The notes under the pieces were generated by a model, which ran no database searches, was not told the DNA's origin, and saw only the letters and a program-made list of their open reading frames with translations. Made by a program: the position numbers and the translations under genes. From DASTWM01 sp035765855 (GTDB taxonomy: Bacteria; Chloroflexota; Chloroflexia; Chloroflexales; Roseiflexaceae), in NCBI GenBank assembly GCA_035765855.1, contig DASTWM010000509.1, forward strand, positions 1 through 7,145: a stretch of 7,145 nucleotides of DNA, in the 5' to 3' direction. Below are positions 1-6,003 of the stretch, piece after piece. The stretch's first letter is position 1; every line of letters starts with the position of its first letter.

Positions 1-472
1 GCCCTAAGCCAACAAGCCCAAGCGTCGCGCCGTACAGGTCGCGCCCCAGCAATGTTTCCGGCCCCCATGTACGCCAGCGACCCGCTTTCACATACTGTTC
101 GGCCTCGACCATGCGCCGCGCCGCCGCCAGCATGAGCGCTATTGCAAAGTCGGCGCTGGTCTCGGTCAGCACGTCGGGCGTGTTGGTCACGACAACGCCT
201 TTGCGCGTCGCGGCTGGCACGTCAATGTTGTCGTAGCCAACGGCGTAATTACTAACCACGCGCAGGCGCGGCGCGGCATCGAGCAGCGCCTGATCGACGC
301 GGTCGGTCAGCAGCGCCAGCAGGCCGTCGATGTTCGCTACCTCTTTCATCAGCACGGCGCGCGGCGGCGGCAGTTCGCCGGACCATACCGAAAGCTGGGT
401 GTGGCGTGCAAGCAGATCAAGCGCGGGCTGCGGCAGGTGGCGCGTCACGTATACGCGCGGGATATCACTCAT
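1..472 (-). CDS. D-2-hydroxyacid dehydrogenase (glyoxylate/hydroxypyruvate reductase type), N-terminal 157 residues
   Basis: The gene is cut by the left edge; the part seen is 157 residues of a family usually about 310-335 long. The protein begins MSDIPRVYVTRHLPQPALDLL and carries the family landmarks of the substrate-binding half: a 'LLALLTDRVD' segment (51-60), 'LRVVSNYAVGYDNID' (70-84) and 'VTNTPDVLTETSADFAIALM' (95-114). It ends in 'GATLGLVGLG', the opening of the NAD(P)-binding Rossmann glycine motif. The catalytic Arg, Glu and His lie beyond the window. Family members reduce glyoxylate, hydroxypyruvate or related 2-keto acids with NAD(P)H in the cytosol; the exact substrate cannot be read from this half. 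The ATG at 472-470 is preceded by AAAAGGAG (487-480, minus strand) at 7 nt, so the start is firm. It is divergent from the NlpC/P60 gene. Confidence 0.92.
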   Translation of the reverse strand, partial: MSDIPRVYVTRHLPQPALDLLARHTQLSVWSGELPPPRAVLMKEVANIDGLLALLTDRVDQALLDAAPRLRVVSNYAVGYDNIDVPAATRKGVVVTNTPDVLTETSADFAIALMLAAARRMVEAEQYVKAGRWRTWGPETLLGRDLYGATLGLVGLG

Positions 473-479
473 GCGCGGG

Positions 480-496
480 CTCCTTTTGTATACAAA
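480..496 (-). promoter_or_regulatory. Ribosome binding site overlapping a 12-bp palindrome (possible operator)
   Basis: The perfect palindrome TTTGTATACAAA occupies 485-496, and its inner end overlaps the AAAAGGAG ribosome binding site (480-487, minus strand) of the dehydrogenase gene. It lies just downstream of the predicted minus-strand transcription start near 501. A bound protein there could block the promoter or early elongation. The core TTGTATACAA resembles operators bound by FCD-type GntR regulators of organic-acid genes. This is inference: no regulator gene is in the window, and a short A/T-rich palindrome can arise by chance. Confidence 0.35.
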
Positions 497-507
497 TCAG
501 CGCGTCT

Positions 508-536
508 ATGGTAGCAGAGGAGCAAAAAGGTAGCAA
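508..536 (-). promoter_or_regulatory. Candidate sigma-70-type promoter for the dehydrogenase gene
   Basis: On the minus strand a -35 hexamer TTGCTA (536-531) is followed after exactly 17 nt by a -10 hexamer TACCAT (513-508). Both match the consensus in four of six positions. Transcription would start near 501, giving a leader of about 30 nt before the ATG at 472. The position is right for a single-gene transcript, but the hexamers are only moderate matches. Confidence 0.4.
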
Positions 537-698
537 CTTTCATGATCGGAATCAACAATCGCGTAAAACGTGCTTATATTGCTTAGAATCATGTACCTGC
601 TCGTATGAGATGCACCTGATCAGACGTGCTCCGCCTACAGCTTTCTGAAGCCGTAAAATGCTGCTGCAATGATAATAATCTGATAAGATCGTAAAAGT

Positions 699-727
699 TT
701 GCAAATTTTTACCTTCTATGCTATAGT
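699..727 (+). promoter_or_regulatory. Strong candidate promoter for the NlpC/P60 gene
   Basis: TTGCAA (699-704) and TATAGT (722-727) are separated by exactly 17 nt, a good sigma-70-type arrangement inside a clearly A/T-rich stretch. Transcription would start at about 734, leaving a 5' leader of about 110 nt before the ATG at 844. I see no riboswitch-like fold in the leader by eye. The remaining intergenic sequence, 537-698, shows nothing I can name. Confidence 0.6.
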
Positions 728-843
728 CTCGTTCGGCATTTCCAGCCCGACTTAAAGACATGTAGCCGGTACTTGTTCCATTCCTGCACTGCATTTTTTG
801 ATTTTGTTGCTACGGCTGTGTGTCACTAATCAGGAGTTGTTGA

Positions 844-2466
844 ATGATCGAGCATAGTCGGCGGCCTTTACCCCCGTCGTTAAGCGCCGCGAACCTTGAA
901 CGTTTACGTGAACGTGCTCAACATCAGCGGCCAAAGCACCAGTATCTTTCACATCCGCTCTACGAACGCTGGCAACAAACTCGCACGACGCTTCAGTCAC
1001 CTGCTCGTATTCTTTCTCGTGTTCCCGCTCGCTTTGCTCTCCACGCGCTGATCGCACTTGCGCTGCCTACCGCTATCGCGCTCAGCCAGCTTCAGTCGGC
1101 CATGCCGAATCCAGCAGGGGTTGCGGCCTCGGGCTCACCCGCGCCAGCCGCAACCCAGTTGGTGGTTCCGGTTGCGCCGTTGAGCCTCGACGGGAACCTG
1201 CTGATTGGCGATGCGCCGCTTGACGATACTATTCCAGTGCCGCTTTCAATCGTTCCGCGCAGCGAAGCCCTGGCTCCACATGTGGTCATGGCGAGCATTG
1301 CGGGCGACCGCGTGAACCTGCGGGGCGGCCCCAGCACCGAATATGACTCGGTCGGCAAGATGGACGCCAACACGCCGGTACAGGTGATTGGCCGGTACGG
1401 CGACTGGTTCCAGATCCGCGAGCGTGTTGATAAACCAACCTATTGGATTTCTGGCGAGTTGCTCAATATCAACAATAATGATGTTGGTCTGCTCAATGAT
1501 GTGTCGAAGGAGTCATTGCCTGCCCTGCCGCCGAAGAAGGTTGGCACTGTGCGCGAGGACAGCCTGCAACTGCGCGATGGCCCCGGCACGAACTACGTGC
1601 CCATGACCAAGCTCAAAAACGGCACGCAGCTTGACCTGCTTGAGATTTACCAGGACTGGTATCATGTTGGTGTTCCTGGCGGCTCGGACGGTTGGGTGAA
1701 AGGTGAGTTTCTGAATGTCGACCCGGCAGTGAACCAGCGCCTGGATGTCGCCACGGCATTGCCCGACCCGAACCCGGCCATGATCGGCGTGATCAACGAC
1801 AACTCGGTCAATGTGCGCCAGGGACCGGACTCGAAGTACGGTAAACTCGGCACCCTCGACGTGAAGACGCAGGTTGATATTGTCGGCAAGTACGAGGATT
1901 GGTTCAAGATCAAGACCCCGAAGGGCAACACCGCCTGGGTGTTCAGCGACTTCCTGAACGTCGCGTCGCAGGTGCAGCGGCGCGTGCCGACCACCAGCGA
2001 TTTTCCAAAGCTGCAAACCCCGGCACCGGCTGCTGCTCGCTCCAGGCAATCGGCAGCGGCAAGCGCCGCAATCAGCATCCCGGCCAGCGGTGATGTTGCC
2101 GGCTTCGCGGCGCGCTTCGCTGGCTCGCGCTATGTCTACGGCGGTGCAAGCCCGGGCGGCTTCGATTGCAGCGGCCTGACCATGTACGTGTATCGCCAGT
2201 TTGGTGTCAATCTGCCGCACAGTGCTGCCGCGCAGTTCAGCAGCCGCTACGGCGCGATCGTCGGCTCCATGAGCAGCCTTGCGCCGGGCGATCTGGTGTT
2301 CTTCGCCAACACGGCCGGCGAGCGCGGGATCAGCCACGTCGGTCTGTACCTGGGCGGCGGGCGCATGATCAACGCGATGACGCCCTACTACGGTGTGCAG
2401 GTCTCAAATATCTACGACAGCTATTGGGCCAGCCATTATTACGGCGCGGTGCGCGTGCGCCGCTAG
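844..2466 (+). CDS. Membrane-anchored NlpC/P60 peptidase with three bacterial SH3 domains
   Basis: This 540-residue protein is probably a peptidoglycan-cleaving cysteine peptidase (gamma-D-glutamyl-diamino-acid endopeptidase type) acting outside the membrane. In order: a basic N-terminal segment (1-62) rich in Arg/His; one hydrophobic helix (about 63-82); a Pro/Ala-rich linker (88-145); and three SH3-like repeats (about 148-210, 234-293, 314-374). Each repeat contains a 'V.LR/VR.GP' start, a '.DW(F/Y)' strand and a 'W....FLNV'-type end. A second Ala/Pro/Ser linker (380-415) leads to the NlpC/P60 domain (416-540). Catalytic Cys442 sits in FDCSG and His498 in SHVGLY. The third position, usually His, appears to be Asn510 in MINA. 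SH3 repeats in this family bind cell wall. AGGAG (832-836) lies 7 nt before the ATG, and no other usable start precedes the hydrophobic helix. The gene stands alone, with its own promoter and terminator. Confidence 0.93.
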   Translation: MIEHSRRPLPPSLSAANLERLRERAQHQRPKHQYLSHPLYERWQQTRTTLQSPARILSRVPARFALHALIALALPTAIALSQLQSAMPNPAGVAASGSPAPAATQLVVPVAPLSLDGNLLIGDAPLDDTIPVPLSIVPRSEALAPHVVMASIAGDRVNLRGGPSTEYDSVGKMDANTPVQVIGRYGDWFQIRERVDKPTYWISGELLNINNNDVGLLNDVSKESLPALPPKKVGTVREDSLQLRDGPGTNYVPMTKLKNGTQLDLLEIYQDWYHVGVPGGSDGWVKGEFLNVDPAVNQRLDVATALPDPNPAMIGVINDNSVNVRQGPDSKYGKLGTLDVKTQVDIVGKYEDWFKIKTPKGNTAWVFSDFLNVASQVQRRVPTTSDFPKLQTPAPAAARSRQSAAASAAISIPASGDVAGFAARFAGSRYVYGGASPGGFDCSGLTMYVYRQFGVNLPHSAAAQFSSRYGAIVGSMSSLAPGDLVFFANTAGERGISHVGLYLGGGRMINAMTPYYGVQVSNIYDSYWASHYYGAVRVRR

Positions 2467-2488
2467 CTCAACAACACATGCATTGGCA

Positions 2489-2521
2489 GAAGGGTGGCTC
2501 AGTGAGTCACCCTTTCTTTTT
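2489..2521 (+). terminator. Intrinsic terminator of the NlpC/P60 gene
   Basis: AAGGGTGGCTC (2490-2500) pairs with GAGTCACCCTT (2504-2514) across a 3-nt loop AGT. This makes an 11-bp stem with one internal G-U pair, extendable by another G-U at 2489/2515. It runs into the T-rich tail TTTCTTTTT (2513-2521). It begins 22 nt after the stop codon, so it separates this transcript from the downstream nucleotidyltransferase. Confidence 0.9.
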
Positions 2522-2525
2522 GCGG

Positions 2526-2531
2526 TACAAT
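2526..2531 (+). promoter_or_regulatory. Possible -10 element for the nucleotidyltransferase gene
   Basis: TACAAT lies just after the upstream terminator and would start transcription near 2538, about 35 nt before the ATG at 2573. No convincing -35 hexamer is seen at 16-18 nt upstream, where the terminator stem sits. The call rests mainly on position: the gene needs a promoter between the terminator and its ribosome binding site. Confidence 0.3.
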
Positions 2532-2572
2532 ACGGCGCAGTCCATGGAACGTTACAAAAGGAGCATACTTGT

Positions 2573-3640
2573 ATGAAGGGCCTTATTCTGAGTGGCGGCA
2601 AAGGCACGCGCCTGCGCCCGATTACATACACCAGCGCGAAACAACTGGTTCCGGTTGCCAACAAGCCGGTATTATTCCGCGCTATTGATGCCATGCGCGC
2701 TGCTGGCATTACCGATATTGGCATCGTGATCGGCGACACGGGCCGCGAGGTGCGCGAGGCGACCGGCGACGGCAAGCGCTGGGACGCCCGGATCACTTAC
2801 ATCCCGCAGGACGCGCCGCTCGGGCTGGCCCATGCGGTGAAGATCTCGCGCGATTTTCTGGGCGACGAGCGTTTCGTGATGTTTCTTGGCGATAATTGCA
2901 TTCAGGGCGGCATTTCGCCCCTGATCGAGCAGTTCGGCCACAGCGATTATGACGCGCAGATTGTGCTCAAGCGCGTGGCGAACCCTGAGCAGTACGGCGT
3001 GGCCGAGCTTGACAATCAGGGGCATATTCTGCGCCTGACCGAAAAGCCGCGCCAGCCGCGCTCCAATCTGGCGCTGGTCGGCATTTACATGTTCGGGCCG
3101 CATATCTGGGATGCCGTCGAGGCGATTAAACCGTCATGGCGCGGCGAGCTTGAGATCACCGACGCCATTCAGTGGCTGGTCGATCATGGCGGCAAGGTGC
3201 TGCCCTACGTCCATGAGGGTTGGTGGATCGACACCGGCAAAAAGGACGACATGCTGGAGGCCAACCGGCTCATTCTGGAAGAAATGGAGGCAACTATTGA
3301 CGGCTATGTTGACCGTGACTCGCGCCTGATCGGCAAAGTCATCATCGAGGCAGGCGCGGAAATCATCAACAGCACCATTCGCGGCCCGGCGATCATCGGA
3401 CGCGACACGCGGATTGTCAACGCCTACGTCGGACCGTTTACGTCGATCTACCATAACTGCCTGATCGAAAGCAGCGAAATCGAGCACTCGATTGTGCTGG
3501 AGCACTGCACGATTCAGGATTTGCCGCACCGGCTGGAAGATAGCCTGATCGGGCGCTACAACGAAATTATGCGCTCGCCACTCAAGCCGCGCGCCTACCG
3601 CCTGACGCTCGGCGACCACAGCACGGTTGGGGTACTGTAA
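2573..3640 (+). CDS. Glucose-1-phosphate thymidylyltransferase, long form (RmlA/StrD-like)
   Basis: This 355-residue cytosolic enzyme is expected to make dTDP-glucose from dTTP and glucose-1-phosphate, the entry step to dTDP-rhamnose and other dTDP-deoxysugars. The nucleotidyltransferase domain (1-240) shows the signature GGKGTRLRP (8-16), SAKQLVPVANKPV (21-33), PLGLAHA (82-88) and FLGDN (104-108, Asp107 a likely metal ligand). It also shows EKP (158-160), GELEITDA (191-198) and WWIDTG (217-222, Asp220 the second likely metal ligand). From about 250 to 312, Ile/Val-rich hexapeptide repeats indicate a left-handed beta-helix. The C-terminus 'LTLGDHSTVGVL' is typical of the long form, which is about 60 residues longer than classical RmlA (about 290). 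AAAAGGAG (2556-2563) lies 9 nt before the ATG and fixes the start; reading further upstream would overlap the previous gene and its terminator. Base specificity (dTTP or UTP) is inferred from the family. No other rml genes are in the window. Confidence 0.92.
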   Translation: MKGLILSGGKGTRLRPITYTSAKQLVPVANKPVLFRAIDAMRAAGITDIGIVIGDTGREVREATGDGKRWDARITYIPQDAPLGLAHAVKISRDFLGDERFVMFLGDNCIQGGISPLIEQFGHSDYDAQIVLKRVANPEQYGVAELDNQGHILRLTEKPRQPRSNLALVGIYMFGPHIWDAVEAIKPSWRGELEITDAIQWLVDHGGKVLPYVHEGWWIDTGKKDDMLEANRLILEEMEATIDGYVDRDSRLIGKVIIEAGAEIINSTIRGPAIIGRDTRIVNAYVGPFTSIYHNCLIESSEIEHSIVLEHCTIQDLPHRLEDSLIGRYNEIMRSPLKPRAYRLTLGDHSTVGVL

Positions 3641-3650
3641 GTTTTGAATG

Positions 3651-3712
3651 TTGAGTTATGAGTTTTGAATAGATCAATGTTCCTTTTTCTTAACTCAAAA
3701 CTTATAACTCAA
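3651..3712. repeat. A/T-rich inverted repeat between convergent genes (possible bidirectional terminator)
   Basis: The 18-nt arm TTGAGTTATGAGTTTTGA (3651-3668) pairs with TCAAAACTTATAACTCAA (3695-3712). The only departure is a G-T at 3660/3703, which is a wobble pair in the plus-strand RNA. The loop is 26 nt and holds CCTTTTTCTT. A short direct repeat GTTTTGAAT is also present at 3641-3649 and 3662-3670. The right arm overlaps the last codon and the stop (3709-3711) of the minus-strand ligase gene, and the element begins 10 nt after the nucleotidyltransferase stop. It could end both transcripts. Its A/T-rich arms and long loop are unlike the G/C-rich terminators elsewhere in the window, so a dispersed intergenic repeat is an equal possibility. 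Confidence 0.6.
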
Positions 3713-5139
3713 ACCTTGTCGAGCGCCATCGCCAGCCCAATACAGCCCCAGAACAGGGCCACCATATGGCTAAACTCAATGTTGAAAAAGTAGTGGTCGA
3801 GCAACCCGACCGCCAGCGCCGCTGCCATGCCCGCCTGGAGGCTCACGATCCACGCGCTGAGTTCTTCGTCGCGCCGCGCGGTGGCGGCGCGCAACATCTG
3901 CCATGTTCGCGCGTAGAACAGCCCCATGATGCTGAGGAACGCCGCCAGCCCGATCAGGCCGGTGCGCTGGGCAATGGCCAGGTAAATGTTTGACACACCG
4001 GCAACGAGATCCAGCTCCGGGGCTTGTCCAAAGCCAATGCCGAAAAACGGATAGGCCTTGATGATATTGATCGCGTTCTGGAATTCGGCCAACCGCATTT
4101 GATTCGCCTCATCCCGAAACTGAATACCCTCTGTCACGCGCTGCACGAACTGCTCGCCGACGCCCAAACCGACGAACAAGAGCACGGCGACCACGCCGGC
4201 CGCCAGAATAAGCCACCACAGCCGCCGGTAGCGCAAGGTCGCCACATACATCGCGGCGACGACCATGCCGCCGAGCGCCGCCCGCGAGTACGTCAGAAAC
4301 AGCGCCAGCAGAATCACGCCACTCAACAGCGCCAGCAGTTTACGCGGCAGAATAGGGCGCTCCGACACAACCTGCGTGGCCGCAAGCGCGCCGACCAGCG
4401 CCAGCATGCCGCCAAAGCTGTTCGGATCGACCGCCAGGCCAATCGCCCGCTCGACGCCGCTGGTATTGTCCTCGATGTACCGCAGCACGCGCCCACTCGT
4501 CGGGTAGCCGATCCGGCCAAGCGATGTCAGCAGCCGCAGCGCCGCAGCATCGTTCATGAAGTACAACACCAGACCGATCACTGCTGAAATGGCTCCGCCG
4601 ATAATCAGCATGCGAAACACCTGCCGCGCCTGCTCGCGCGTGCGCACGCAGTTGACTACCGAAAAGAAGAACAACACGGCCAGCACGAACTTAAAATAGT
4701 TATGAAGCGTCAGCGTGTCAGGGCTGCCATTCGAGCCGATAATGAACGAGAACAACGTTAAGCCAATGAAACCGGCGATCGGCAAGCCAAGCGGCGTCAG
4801 GTAGAGCGACTCGTCATGTCGCAACAGCAGCCGCAACAGCCACACGCCGAGCAAGGCAATCAGCGCGAGTTCGAGAAAATTGGGCGTGATGAGCGCTTTG
4901 AACGGCAGAGTACCAAATGGCAATATAGTTGCGATACCGATCACCGTCGCCAGACCCAGCGATGTGTTTACCAGCAGCGCGTACCCAAATGCCAGCGCCA
5001 CCAGCGCCGCAAAGGCCGCCCAGTATGGCCCGAACGCGACCGCCGCGCCGCCTGCGACGCCGAGCAGCACGGCTCCTGCGGCCACAAGAATTGGGTTATT
5101 GCTCCAATCCGTCCGTTGACGTAATACTTTTCCAAGCAT
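3709..5139 (-). CDS. O-antigen ligase/polymerase-like (Wzy_C family) polytopic membrane protein
   Basis: This 476-residue integral membrane protein has about ten to twelve hydrophobic segments, beginning near residue 17 and ending at about 470. Between roughly residues 325 and 380 lies a larger loop that is mostly hydrophilic. The order and motifs fit the O-antigen ligase/Wzy_C family, which transfers or polymerises lipid-linked glycans on the outer face of the membrane: 'ERAIGLAVDPNSFGG' (230-244), 'TYSRAALGGMV' (283-293) and 'NIIKAYPFFGIGFGQ' (358-372), followed by 'SNIYLAIAQRTGLIGL' (383-398). In many members the residue before that Asn is a functionally important His; here it is Ser383. 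The ATG at 5139 lies 12 nt from AAAGGA (5157-5152). An in-frame TTG at 5145 has better spacing (6 nt) and would add two residues, so the start is uncertain by that much. Convergent with the nucleotidyltransferase, so not one operon with it, though both may serve surface polysaccharides. Confidence 0.82.
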   Translation of the reverse strand: MLGKVLRQRTDWSNNPILVAAGAVLLGVAGGAAVAFGPYWAAFAALVALAFGYALLVNTSLGLATVIGIATILPFGTLPFKALITPNFLELALIALLGVWLLRLLLRHDESLYLTPLGLPIAGFIGLTLFSFIIGSNGSPDTLTLHNYFKFVLAVLFFFSVVNCVRTREQARQVFRMLIIGGAISAVIGLVLYFMNDAAALRLLTSLGRIGYPTSGRVLRYIEDNTSGVERAIGLAVDPNSFGGMLALVGALAATQVVSERPILPRKLLALLSGVILLALFLTYSRAALGGMVVAAMYVATLRYRRLWWLILAAGVVAVLLFVGLGVGEQFVQRVTEGIQFRDEANQMRLAEFQNAINIIKAYPFFGIGFGQAPELDLVAGVSNIYLAIAQRTGLIGLAAFLSIMGLFYARTWQMLRAATARRDEELSAWIVSLQAGMAAALAVGLLDHYFFNIEFSHMVALFWGCIGLAMALDKV

Positions 5140-5217
5140 GTACAATCATGGTCCTTTATGTGCTACGCTGACACAGCGAATGGTAGCTCGTATTTCGCAC
5201 GCAGTGCCAGAAGATGC

Positions 5218-5229
5218 GGTATTATACCA
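5218..5229. promoter_or_regulatory. Symmetric -10 element in the divergent promoter region
   Basis: The 11-bp near-perfect dyad GGTATTATACC (5218-5228) sits midway between the divergent ligase and ThuA starts. On the minus strand it reads TGGTATAAT (5229-5221), a consensus TATAAT with an extended TGn motif, suited to drive the ligase gene with a leader of about 75 nt. On the plus strand the same bases offer TATTAT (5220-5225), which would start ThuA transcription near 5232 with a leader of about 30 nt. No good -35 is seen at standard spacing for either strand. TTGACG on the minus strand (5242-5237) is only 10-11 nt from the -10. The minus-strand call is the stronger one. Confidence 0.5.
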
Positions 5230-5261
5230 CTGCATTGCGTCAAATCGCTTAAGGAGTTTGT

Positions 5262-5990
5262 ATGACCACCAACAACCCTATTCGCGTTACGGTCTGGAAC
5301 GAGTTTCGGCATGAAAAGGACGTCAATCATCCGGCCAGCGAAATCTATCCCGACGGCATTCACGCAGTTATCGCCGAATTTCTGCGCCAGCAGCCAGATT
5401 TTGAAGTTCGCACGGCCACGCTCGACGAGCCAGAGCATGGCTTGACAGATGAAGTGTTGGAGCAAACCGACGTTATGACATGGTGGGGCCACATGGCCCA
5501 CAAAGAAGTCAGCGATGAGATTGTGAACAAGGTACACAAGCGCGTGCTGGACGGCATGGGCTTGATTGTGCTCCATTCCGGCCACTTCTCGAAGATTTTC
5601 CGGCAACTCATGGGCACGACCTGTAACCTGCGCTGGCGCGAAGCCAACGATCATGAGCGCCTGTGGGTCGTCGCGCCGGAGCACCCGATTGTGGAAGGGA
5701 TAGGCGAATACTTCGAGCTTGAGCATGAGGAAATGTACGGCGAGCGCTTCGACATTCCCGCGCCGGAAACACTGGTATTCGTAAGCTGGTTCAGCGGCGG
5801 CGAAATCTTCCGCAGCGGCTGCTGCTATTCGCGCGGGCGCGGCAAGATTTTCTACTTCCGCCCCGGCCATGAAAGCTACCCGACCTACCGGAATGAAGAT
5901 GTGCAGCGCGTGATTACCAATGCAATCCGCTGGGCTGCGCCGACCAGAGGCCCGGCACCGACGTTCGGCAACACCAAATCGCTCGAATAG
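5262..5990 (+). CDS. ThuA-family protein (trehalose utilization-type, GATase1-like fold)
   Basis: This 242-residue cytosolic protein matches the ThuA family closely across its length. Landmarks are 'RVTVWNEFRHEK' (8-19), 'YPDGIHAVIAEFL' (29-41), 'DVMTWWGHMAHKEV' (70-83), 'GLIVLHSGHFSKIFRQLMGT' (100-119) and 'LRWRE' (123-127). The long conserved C-terminal block runs from 'HEEMYGERFDIPAPE' (155-169) through 'SWFSGGEIFRSGC' to 'GKIFYFRPGHESYPTY' (194-209). ThuA of Sinorhizobium meliloti acts with the dehydrogenase ThuB in trehalose/disaccharide use through 3-keto sugars; the family as a whole is thought to act on keto-sugars or related glycosides. No ThuB or sugar transporter gene is in the window, so the substrate here is open. 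AAGGAG (5251-5256) lies 5 nt before the ATG. The gene is a single unit, closed by the hairpin at 6004-6045. Confidence 0.88.
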   Translation: MTTNNPIRVTVWNEFRHEKDVNHPASEIYPDGIHAVIAEFLRQQPDFEVRTATLDEPEHGLTDEVLEQTDVMTWWGHMAHKEVSDEIVNKVHKRVLDGMGLIVLHSGHFSKIFRQLMGTTCNLRWREANDHERLWVVAPEHPIVEGIGEYFELEHEEMYGERFDIPAPETLVFVSWFSGGEIFRSGCCYSRGRGKIFYFRPGHESYPTYRNEDVQRVITNAIRWAAPTRGPAPTFGNTKSLE

Positions 5991-6003
5991 TGCAACTACC
6001 TGA

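Noticed and set aside
681..689. TGATAAGAT as an extended -10 on the plus strand
   Set aside because: There is no -35 partner, and the promoter at 699-727 just downstream is a far better match in both hexamers and spacing.
552..794. 80-residue open frame on the minus strand in the intergenic region
   Set aside because: No ribosome binding site or recognisable motif was seen, and it overlaps the strong plus-strand promoter at 699-727.
1288..1965. Triple repeat inside the NlpC/P60 gene as possible tandem DNA repeat
   Set aside because: The three units are diverged SH3 domains similar only at protein level; there is no nucleotide-level tandem repeat.
1513..2337. 274-residue open frame on the minus strand
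   Set aside because: It lies wholly inside the NlpC/P60 gene, antisense to it, and its Arg/Ala/His-rich translation has no recognisable domain; the plus-strand protein is unmistakable.
2393..2572. Upstream extension of the nucleotidyltransferase frame by 60 codons
   Set aside because: It would overlap the end of the NlpC/P60 gene and read through its terminator; the ATG at 2573 has a strong ribosome binding site and starts exactly at the family's usual N-terminus (MKGLILSGG).
4024..4587. 187-residue open frame on the plus strand
   Set aside because: It is antisense to the membrane ligase gene and has a Gln/Arg/His-rich shadow composition.
5163..5870. 235-residue open frame on the minus strand
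   Set aside because: It is antisense to the ThuA gene, which matches its family over the full length; the open frame reflects GC-rich codon bias.
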